Origin: Amblyomma americanum
Lineage: Eukaryota > Arthropoda > Arachnida > Ixodida > Ixodidae
Reading direction: 5' to 3'
Length of the DNA stretch: 64,000 nucleotides
Assembly: GCF_052857255.1 (NCBI RefSeq)
Contig: NC_135498.1
Location: 162,186,124-162,250,123 of the forward strand
Position 1 is the first letter of the stretch, and every line of letters starts with the position of its first letter. The position numbers were made by a program, and so were the translations under genes. This document shows positions 12,701 to 20,899 of the stretch, piece by piece. Under the pieces are notes generated by a model. That model was not told where the DNA came from, searched no databases, and was given only the letters and a program-made list of their open reading frames with translations.

Positions 12701-13380
12701 TTTAAGCTAATCAGCACGGAATGGAAGTCATTTATCTTTCAAGAACGCTTTTGCGAAGCACATCTATGTGCCCTTCTCTGTGGACGTAGGGATATTATGA
12801 AACATAGGAAGCTCTCACACAGCTTCATTCTTTTGAAACAGGACAAGCCTACATGTAAAGGATTTGGAGATGTGTTCATAATCAACCAAATCCTACTGTT
12901 GCGTACAAAACGGGACAAACTAAGAAAAAAACAGTTCCCATATTTTCTTAACGAAAACATCCGATTGCATCTTATCCTGCTGCTGCGAGTAAATGTGCTT
13001 GATAAGTTTTCACGTGTTTTCTTTTCTATTTTGATAGGAGGCCTTCTAACACACTCTGACATTCTAAAAAATGCATGCTTTCATCCAAAACAAAGACACC
13101 CTTTGGCTAGCGCGTGATGGCCTTCGTAGTTTTGCTCGATAAAACCAAGCATAACATAAGACTAAAAATTTAAGTAAAGTTTGTTTCCCCAACGCCTTCA
13201 ACATCGAAGCGAGCAAAGCATGCCTGGAGAGGGTGATCGCTAATTTGATTGGCTTCACCTCCAGAGAGGGTTGAGGAGCGGAAAGCGACTACAAGAGACC
13301 GAAGGCCACCTTCTAGCACATTCCATATTCATTGCTTTATGCAATTAACTTAATGCAGTTTCAGAGCGCTAGCGCTGCCG
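9705..13380. other. Intergenic sequence, no gene recognised
   Basis: The region is 3.7 kb with many frame-broken, Lys/Glu-rich snippets and no recognisable domain. The left part (to about 10400) may continue the gag-like remnant. The frame at 11075-11272 looks protein-like but matches nothing I know. Confidence 0.35.
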
Positions 13381-13382
13381 CC

Positions 13383-13450
13383 AGTGGCGTAGCCAAAAAT
13401 TTTGTTCGGAGGGGGGGGGGGGGGGGGGCTCATGTTGCAGCGCGGCCTCC
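13383..13450 (+). repeat. Dispersed 'GTAGCCAAAAATTTTGTTCGG-polyG' repeat with G18 run
   Basis: The sequence 'AGTGGCGTAGCCAAAAATTT' (13383-13402) leads into a run of 18 G at 13411-13428. This looks like the end of a dispersed repeat. Only one clear copy lies in this window, so the family identity is from general pattern recall. Confidence 0.45.
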
Positions 13451-13879
13451 TCATAGAATTTGTGGAAGGATCAAACGCAACAATAATAACTGCATTGCCA
13501 TTGCCATTCACAATGCCATATTGTATTAAATACCGCTACGCCCTGTCAAGACAAGTGAAATATGTATTTTTTAAAATAAAAGAATGTATTCGTCTGTCTT
13601 AAAAAAATGGCACCGGCATAGCTCAGCTATGCCAGGATATACGAAGCGAGAGCTGTAGTTTCCCGCAGGTTACGCAAGTTGTGGAGTTTCTTGTTGCAAC
13701 TAAAATGTTAAGCATTGAAGAAGTATTCGGTGAGAAACAGTGCTTACTTATCCAATTGTTTTGACAGAGATAAACACTGTCCGATGATCGGTAAAGGAAC
13801 ACGCAGTTGTCTCAATGCTGCCTACACAGTATTTAGACTGGTTGCTTTCTTTAAGGTACACAAGGTCAATCCGTGCCGT

Positions 13880-14040
13880 TCAGGATTCGGAGTACCCAGG
13901 TTCGAACCCGACCGCGGCGGATGCGTTTCGATGGAGGCACGTTAAAAATCCACATGTGGTCGAAATTATTCCTGAGCCCTCCACTACGGCAAATTTTTCT
14001 TCCTTTTTTCTGTCATTCCTTCTTTTATAACGCCAGTGCA
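13880..14040 (+). repeat. Ruka-like tRNA SINE, 5'-truncated copy
   Basis: The copy begins within the tRNA part ('TTCGGAGTACCCAGGTTCGA', B box GGTTCGAACCC near 13899). It then runs 'GACCGCGGCGGATGCGTTTC', 'GTCGAAATTATTCCTGAGCC' and 'CCACTACGGCA'. These blocks occur in the same order in the complete copy at 14346-14666. The A box is missing. Confidence 0.75.
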
Positions 14041-14139
14041 GTTTGATGCGTTCAGCGGAACGGTAGGTGTGGTGTATGGGACGCCTGCAGTGGAGACCGA
14101 CACCGCGGACTGCGGCCGTTAGGTTAAATGTGTTTTTGG

Positions 14140-14230
14140 GAAAAGAAATGGCGCAGTAACTGTCTCACATATCGGCGGACACCTGAACCGCGCTATAAGG
14201 GAAGGGATAAAGGAGGGACTCCGGAAGAAC
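14140..14230 (-). repeat. Ruka-like SINE, 3' fragment on the minus strand
   Basis: 'GAAATGGCGCAGTAACTGTC', then 'CGGCGGACACCTGAACCGCG', then 'AAGGGATAAAGGAGGGA' is the reverse of the SINE 3' half seen complete at 62253-62568. The tRNA head is absent. Confidence 0.7.
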
Positions 14231-14345
14231 GAGGTGACTAAGCGCGCGGCGCACCCACTACTCCTCCTCGGCTGCCATGGTAACGGCGCATGCGCACAAC
14301 TGGCCTCTCGCGTGTACCGCGAAATGCTCGACTGGTAGCCTAGTG

Positions 14346-14666
14346 GGACCCGCCGCGGTGGCCCAGTGGTTAGGGCGCTCGGCTACTGATCCGGAGTTCC
14401 CGGGTTCGAACCCGACCGCGGCGGCTGCGTTTGTATGGAGGAAAAACGTTAAGGCGCCAGTGTGCTGCGCGATGTCAGCGCACGTTAAAGATCCCCAGGC
14501 GGTCGAAATTATTCCTGAGCCTTCAACTACGGCACCTCTTTCATCTTTCTTTCACTCCCTCCTTTATCCCTTTTCTTAAGGCGCGGTTTAGGTGTCCAAT
14601 GATATATGAGACAGATACTGTGCCGCTTTCTTTCCCAAAGAAACCAATTAATATTATTAATATTAT
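14346..14666 (+). repeat. Ruka-like tRNA-derived SINE, complete, with 10-bp target duplication
   Basis: This short interspersed element would be transcribed by RNA polymerase III. The head has an A box ('GTGGCCCAGTGGTTAGGGCG', about 14355) and a B box ('GGGTTCGAACCC', 14401-14412). The body carries the family blocks 'CACGTTAAAGATCCCCAGG' and 'GGTCGAAATTATTCCTGAGC', and the tail ends in an (ATT)n run. Direct repeats TAGCCTAGTG at 14336-14345 and 14667-14676 flank it exactly, giving the target-site duplication. SINEs of this type are moved by LINE enzymes in trans. Confidence 0.85.
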
Positions 14667-14679
14667 TAGCCTAGTGTAG

Positions 14680-15283
14680 CTCCCGCTACAAAATCATGGG
14701 AGACATGATTACAAAACATAAAAATGAGCAGGGGGCAAGACTCAGGAGAGAGCCAGACAGGAAAAGCTCGTCCTGTTTGCTTCCCTTCTGTGTCTTGTCC
14801 CCTGCTAAGTTTCATGTCTTGTAATCATGTCATAGCTACTATCCTCTTATTTTTCACTCGTGGCAGACATAACTGATACCAACGCTTCCTTGTTCTTGCT
14901 CATTTAATAAGTAAAAAATATCACACGAAGTCTAGAACTATATCGGTCCGGAACCAGCAAAGCAGTGCATGCTGCTGATATGAAAAACGTAAAGGCCATG
15001 AAATTAGGAAGTAGAAGACAAATATTTTAATGAATGTTTGTCGTTCAAGAACATTTACATTTTTGTACATATGCAACGGCCAGGTAAAAATCTCAAAGAC
15101 GCTGTCCTTCGTTCCAGTGTGCTGCGCAACACACTTTATCCTGCATGCAGTCAAGTATGCTACAAGTTGAAGTCCTACTGCAAAAAATTCATTGATGTTG
15201 ATACTTTAAGTTTATTTTTTGCCTGCCTCACCTGTAGCTGTATTGTGATACGTGTACCACTAAGAGCGATAAATAAACTTCAA
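14680..15283. other. Spacer between SINE and tandem array
   Basis: No gene is recognised. The first bases (TAGCTCCCGCTACAAAA) look like the 3' end of the foldback element described at 21702-22235. Near 14764-14800 and 14815 are CTTGTCC/TGTCTTGTAATCATG-type partial repeats. Confidence 0.35.
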
Positions 15284-17066
15284 CCAGTGAGCGCAGTATC
15301 TGTGCGTCATCAGAAACTGTCCGCCGCACCTGTCAATCAAATGACGTCATCAGCGCTGTGAATAAAAAAATGGGGTTCTAGGCCGGGAATCGAACCAGGC
15401 CCTTTGGCATACGAGACGCAGACGCTTGCCCTCTGTCACGATGGGCGTCCGTTACATCCAGCAACTAAATCCTTACATGCCTCTTCAGTGTGCGCAATGA
15501 TTTGTGCGTCCTCAGAGACTGCCGCTTCACCTGTTCATCAAGTGACGTCATCAGCGCTGTGAATAAAAGAAAATTGGTGTCTAGGCCGGAAATAGAACGA
15601 GGACCTTTGGCGTTCGAGACGCAAACGCTTCCCCTCTGTCACGAAGGGCGTCCGTTATATCCAGCAACTTAAGCCTTACATGCCTCTTCAACGTGCGCAA
15701 TGATTTGCGCGTCCTCAGAAAATGCCGCCTCACCTGGCCATCAAGTGACGTCATCAGCGCTGTGAATAAAAGGAAACTGGGGTATAGACCGGGAATTGAA
15801 CGAGGCGTTCGAGGCGCAGACGCTTCCCCTCTGTCACGACGGGCGTCCGTCACATCCAGCAACTAAAGCCTTACATGCCTCTTCAGTGTGCGCAATGATT
15901 TGTGCGTCCTCAGAAACTGCCGCCTCACCTGTCCATCAAGTGACGTCATCAGCGCTGTGAATAAAAGAAAACGGGGGTCTAGACCGGGAATTGAACGAGG
16001 CCCTTTGGCGTTCGAGACGCACACGCTTCCCCTATGTCAGGACGGGCGTCCGTCCCATCCAGCAACTAAAGCCTTACATGCCTCTTCAGTGTGCGCAATG
16101 ATTTGTGCGTCCTCAGAAACTGCCGCCTCACCTGTCCATCAAGTGACGTCATCAGCGCTGTGAATAAAAGAAAACGGGCGTCTAGACCGGGAATTGAACG
16201 AGGCCCTTTGGCGTTCGAGACGCAGACGCTTCCCCTCTGTCACGACGGGCGTCCGTCACATCCAGCAACTAAAGCCTTACATGCCTCTTCAGTGTGCGCA
16301 ATGATTTGTGCGTCCTTAGAAACTGCCGCCTCACCTGTCCATCAAGTGACGACATCAGCGCTGTGAATAAAAGAAAACGGGGGTCTAGACCCGGAATTGA
16401 ACGAGGCCCTTTGGCGTTCGAGACGCACACGCTTCCCCTATGTCAGGACGGGCGTCCGTCCCATCCAGCAACTAAAGCCTTACATGCCTCTTCAGTGTGC
16501 GCAATGATTTGTGCGTCCTTAGAAACTGCCGCCTCACCTGTCCATTAAGTGACGACATCAGCGCTGTGAATAAAAGAAAACGGGGGTCTAGACCCGGAAT
16601 TGAACGAGGCCCTTTGGCGCTCGAGACGCACACGCTTCCCCTATGTCAGGACGGGCGTCCGTCCCATCCAGCAACTAAAGCCTTACATGCCTCTTCAGTG
16701 TGCGCAATGATTTGTGCGTCCTCAGAAACTGCCGCCTCACCTGTCCATCAAGTGACGTCATCAGCGCTGTGAATAAAAGAAAACGGGCGTCTAGACCGGG
16801 AATTGAACGAGGCCCTTTGGCGTTCGAGACGCAGACGCTTCCCCTCTGTCACGACGGGCGTCCGTCACATCCACCAACTCAAGCCTTACACGCCTCTTCA
16901 GTGTGCGCAATAATTTGTGCGTCCTCAGAAACTTCCGCCTCATCTGTCCATCAAGTGACGTCATCAGCGCTGTGAATATAAGAAAACGGGGGTCTAGACC
17001 AGGAATCGAACAAGGCCCTTTGGCGTTCGAGACGGAGACGCTTCCACTCCGCCACGACGGCTATTT
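15284..17066 (+). repeat. Tandem array, nine units of about 203 bp, each with a tRNA-like block and a CRE-like palindrome
   Basis: The spacing measured on the marker TGACGTCA (or its variant) is 201, 203, 195, 203, 203, 203, 203 and 203 bp, with marker positions from 15342 to 16956. Each unit holds 'TGTGCGTCCTCAGAAACTGC', the palindrome, 'CAGCGCTGTGAATAAAAG', and a minus-strand tRNA-like stretch. That stretch has a B-box-like 'TTCAATTCCCGG' and a final A-box-like 'GTGGCGGAGTGG'. The last unit (16996-17066) is closest to a tRNA, but its T-stem does not pair well, so it is a tRNA-derived pseudo-sequence. The array ends 742 bp before the FAAH2-like start codon. Confidence 0.9.
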
Positions 17067-17640
17067 ATGGCGACAGCAAGGCTTTCGCCTTGACGCACAT
17101 AAGGTGAATTAAGTGCTCCCCTAATTTTCCACACTGTTCTTATCTTAAAACATTGAAAGAGACACTTAAGGAAGTCAAAGACCACAACACATACGCTAGG
17201 TTCACTTTTATTCAGTTCGAACCAAAGAGCCTTCTTAGCGTGTTCTGCGCGTGATTGCTTCGCAGTTTCAAAGATTTGGGTTCGATTCCCCTAATCTAAA
17301 AATAATATTTATTCGAAAGTTCCTGTGTTAGAATACAGATAACGCCAACAACTCCAACACCGGCTTTTCTGCGACGCGAGCTCCTTAACGCTGACGCGTT
17401 GAGATATAGCAAAGCTTTGCAGCGTACAACAGATGCTCTGATAGCCGGGCTGCTGAACCTAAGCACACGCTTCGCTCGCCACGACACGAACGTCGGTGCC
17501 AAACATCCGGCCGAGGTAGCTCCGTGCTCCAACCCGTCCGCTCCCATTTTAATACATACTGTGCACCGTACTGGCACCCGATAGTTAAGCTTCATCGAGC
17601 ACTTCACTATTGAGTGGAAACTTCTCAGTTTCGAATACGT
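17067..17640. other. Upstream region of the FAAH2-like gene
   Basis: This sits between the tandem array and the putative core promoter. It contains a lone B-box-like 'GGGTTCGATTCCCC' at 17279-17292 without a matching A box. No coding signal is convincing. Confidence 0.4.
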
Positions 17641-17654
17641 GAACCTTGCGACTC

Positions 17655-17661
17655 TATATAA
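17655..17661 (+). promoter_or_regulatory. Possible TATA box of the FAAH2-like gene
   Basis: TATATAA lies 147 bp upstream of the ATG at 17808. With the usual 25-30 bp spacing, transcription would start near 17685-17695, giving a 5' UTR of about 115 bases. This is position-based inference only. Confidence 0.35.
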
Positions 17662-17807
17662 TCTGCACAGTCTCCTCCTCACGTACCCGTCAGGTGTTCG
17701 CTTCCCAAAACTTCATGCCTGTCTGAATCAGGACACTCTCGCAGTGTTGCGTGCCGACCTAAAAATTCCCTCGTTCTCACCCACAAGAAATCGACATTGC
17801 CGGCATT

Positions 17808-17984
17808 ATGGCGAAAGTGCGCCCATTCGTCGGAGAACTCCTGGTGCGCCTGCTCGACCGCTTTTTCGAGTTTCTCCTATTCGTGGCCAACCTCGGACGC
17901 CGTCGCCAGCGCATCCCGCCCACGAGCGACCCCTTGCTTCTCGCTCCAGCTGTGGACCTAGCGAATGCCATAAGACACGGACGG
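17808..17984 (+). CDS. FAAH2-like amidase, exon 1 (N-terminal membrane segment)
   Basis: This is the first coding exon of a fatty-acid amide hydrolase 2-like serine hydrolase. It encodes 59 residues. A short polar start (MAKVRPF) precedes a hydrophobic segment at about residues 9-29 (LLVRLLDRFFEFLLFVANLG) that would act as a membrane anchor. An Arg-rich stop-transfer stretch (GRRRQR) follows, then 'PPTSDPLLLAPAVDLANAIR', the family's linker into the amidase domain. The ATG has A at -3 and G at +4. The exon ends in phase 0 at the donor GTGAGT (17985), which joins in frame to exon 2 at 27371. Nothing upstream in frame suggests an earlier start. Confidence 0.85.
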
Positions 17985-19840
17985 GTGAGTGCGTCACTTA
18001 GGGTGTAGGGTGTGCCTGGGGGGGTAGGGGGATATATAAGCGTACGTCACGCGCCACCGTGCGCTGACAGAAGAGAACACCAGGGCAGGGAGCAGAAAAA
18101 AGAGAGCGTGGACCTTGCGCCGGCGACATTATTTCTTCCAATGCACGTGCCGTAGAGCGCTCCCGCTGTAAAAGCGTAACCGAGGAAATTCTTAACAAAA
18201 GACTGCGGTGCGGCGGCCGTCGCTAACTCGCGTACTTAGTAAACATGGTGTTTGAAACTGCTTGCCTCCATGACCGACTAAATATACAAGATGAAAGACG
18301 GTTCTCAGAACAACTGAGAGGTGAACCCTCTCACATAGTGCATGAAAGATACGTTCTGTCATATACTGAAAGTCTAAAATTGAGAATCTTCCATCATTTC
18401 GCTTATCAAGCTCTTGTTCGCTGAGAGCCAGGTCACATACTCTGCCTTGTTGTTGCTTTTCATTAAGCCACGCGTATGACCACAAGTTGGCAGCAGATAT
18501 CTGGTGCGCGACGATATTACGCACCGAGGCACATGCGGGCTCGTCTAGCCATGCCCGTTCTTTGGCCATGTATGGGGGAGAGAGGATCATGGTGACTGAG
18601 TCGACGCTGAGTAGTTAGGCCTTTGAAGGCTCCTGGATGGAAGCAATTCATATAACTTAAGCCCCCGCATCCACTCGGCGGCACCCCCTGCTTACCTAAC
18701 CGGGGTAAATAGGCGGTCGCCTTTACCAGTCCTCATATCTCATTTTCCTTACTGGAACTTTCCTCTCATCCTCTCTACTTCTCTTTTCTCTAACCCTTCC
18801 TCTGATCGCTGACAGTTAACCATGTGCGAAAAGTACGATCAAGGATTTCGTTGTCGCTAATATTTTGTACGCATTCAAATTTTCGAGGGCTTATTTGTAT
18901 TACTTGTCACACACAAATACGGAACGTTGTCCATATTTGTTGATTACCAACGGGTAAGCGCACTAATAGGATATAGTTCACCCGTTCCCAGTCATAGAAG
19001 ACGCCTTACAGGTTTTAACTGGAAGCCAGTTATTCCGTTATGGACTAAGTACATTCTTTTTGCGATACCCCATGGGGCCAGAAGATATAGAGTAGATATC
19101 AGTAGCGCTTTCGAATCTGTGAAGTTTTCTAGCGGTCTTTTTGACAATATAAAACCACGATTGACCTCAAAAACAGCCGTTGACCAATATAATTGCTATA
19201 TTGTATGGATCCTTTCATCACCGTTTTGTTGATCCGTTCCGTTGATCATTGATCAACGGAATAAAATTCGAGCATGCCCTCGTTTACATAAATAACTGCT
19301 CTGTCCTTTTCAGCACATTTGAAGGACATGCCGCTCACAATGCAGAAATTTTGACGCAGTTTATAGGTTCACACCTCTAATTTAACATCTGCTGACCCAC
19401 CGAGGTTGGTTGCAGTACAGATATTTCCCGTACCTGTAAAATGTCGTCTTTTTAACTGCCCTATCGTCGCACTTTCGCAAGTGCGTACGAATTATAGCAT
19501 CATTGCCGAACTTCTACTTAGCCGCTTAAAAAAGGGCATGGCTTGATCATGTGAAAGATCACTTATGTGAGCAGCTTGTTGTAAGGCTTTTCTCTGAGAA
19601 GCACAAATTGTCTAACAGGCTCATGTCGGCGCTTCACGAATAGGTTTGGTAGGGCTTGTTTTAATAGAGGCGCCACAAGACGTTTCGTTGTGCGACTTGA
19701 TAGCTGTGTTTCATGGTTACAGCATAACTGACCAGACGCAGTAGGTAGGGCACAGAACAGCACTCACAGAACAATTGTTGTTTATTTATTTATTGATCAG
19801 GTATGCCTACAATCTCATTTATTGATTGTTAGTTGAGTGT
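17985..19840. other. Intron 1, left part
   Basis: GC-rich sequence follows the donor and contains TATATAAG at 18033-18040. The rest has only motif-free short frames. At 19236-19262 a near-perfect inverted repeat, TGATCCGTTCCGTTGATCA/TTGATCAACGGAATAA, is visible. Confidence 0.4.
18033..18040 (+). promoter_or_regulatory. TATA-like motif at the start of intron 1
   Basis: TATATAAG sits 49 bp after the exon 1 donor in a GC-rich context and is followed by ACGTCACGCGCC. It could mark an alternative or cryptic promoter. No start codon for a supported frame follows closely. Confidence 0.2.
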
Positions 19841-19846
19841 ATAGGT

Positions 19847-19945
19847 TTGACGTCCCAACACAACTAAAGCTGTAGGATGCCGTAGAGGACTGCGTCTTTC
19901 AGGTCAGCAGTCGAGCATCGTAACCACTGAGCCACTGCTCGGCTA
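19847..19945 (-). repeat. tRNA-SINE (family C), internally deleted minus copy
   Basis: On the minus strand the head 'GCAGTGGCTCAGTGGTTACG' and 'GCTCGACTGCTGACCTGAAA' are followed directly by the 3' blocks 'CTCTACGGCATCC' and 'GTTGGGACGTCAAACC'. The middle of the element, seen in the copies at 28341 and 28767, is missing. Confidence 0.65.
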
Positions 19946-19949
19946 TTTA

Positions 19950-20895
19950 AACATTATTTTAAGGATGCCTATGAATAAGAGGCCGTAGAATTTAAAGGAG
20001 TACAGCGTACATCGCATGAAGGTATCTGTTAATCCCCACTGCTGCCGTTTGCCTACCATTTATCAATGAATACAGGCTACCGCTTCTCTGTGGTTAAATG
20101 CTTGAAAACAGTCTTTCAGAACACGTTTTCCAAGAAAAGCCAACAGTGGGCTTCACCCCACGAGGCGAATTTTGGTCGCTCAACAAATTATTACGAGGCA
20201 GGGGTGTGTGGTCTGCCAAAGGTTCCTCTTCCAAGCATTTATCCCAAGAAGGGCCCAGCACCATACCGGGGCAAATCTTGTAGCCTATAGAAAACCAGAA
20301 CGTACCGGGTGGCACGAGATTGATTAGAGGGGGCAGAGAAAGAATAGCTTGGCCACAGGTCTTCTTCGAAGCATTTCTTCCTAGAAGAGCGGTGGTATAG
20401 AGACAGATAATTCTGCCTCGCGTGCAAGAGAACCGGGGTCGCAATCTGAGTGCCAAGCATTCTCGAACAGACAAAAAGACCTTGGCGTTGGTAGATTTAC
20501 ATGATCAGGCCTGGGGTGGGGCCTGATCTCAGTGGCCAGAACCGAATACGCATTCTCTCACCAGAACTGTATTTGGTCCTACCCAGTGCTGTTGTCGGTT
20601 GCAACCTCCTATTTAAAAACGAAAAACTAACCATCGGCCTTCAGTGCACAGCGGCTGCGGAGCAACTGACCAAGTCGGCTGTCAGACCTGAGACGGAGCA
20701 GAGGGCGCCAAGAATCTCGGACTCCGTTAAGGCTGCCATTGTAAATTCATCTTGACAAAGTTTAATGCCAGAAAGTTATCCAAATAGACTGGACAAGGGC
20801 GGCTTTTTGAAGGTCTCGGTGATATTAAATAAGATATCATAGTGCTTAATAATTTAAGGAGGATTAGGCGCATATAGTGTAAAATGTGACCACGT
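19950..20895. other. Intron 1, unrecognised stretch
   Basis: No gene motif is visible. A weak direct repeat joins 'CAAAGGTTCCTCTTCCAAGC' (20218) and 'CACAGGTCTTCTTCGAAGC' (20354). Confidence 0.3.
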
Positions 20896-20899
20896 ACTA

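Noticed and set aside
12739..13117. Overlapping 106-107-codon frames on opposite strands
   Set aside because: Mutual shadows in AT-rich sequence with no protein pattern.
15284..17066. Array considered as a CRISPR or a tRNA gene cluster
   Set aside because: Units are 203 bp with no alternating spacers, the genome is eukaryotic, and the tRNA-like blocks have poor stems and no consistent anticodon arm.
15888..17112. Six near-identical 69-91-codon open frames
   Set aside because: They repeat with the 203-bp period and read through the tRNA-like block. This is a by-product of the tandem array.
17279..17292. GGGTTCGATTCCCC as a tRNA gene B box
   Set aside because: No A box or cloverleaf could be fitted in the 70 bases before it.
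17296..17682. 128-codon minus-strand frame upstream of the amidase
   Set aside because: Antisense to the promoter region. Composition is unremarkable and no motif was found.
20066..20474. Overlapping open frames on both strands
   Set aside because: Overlapping frames without motif or family resemblance, in intron 1.
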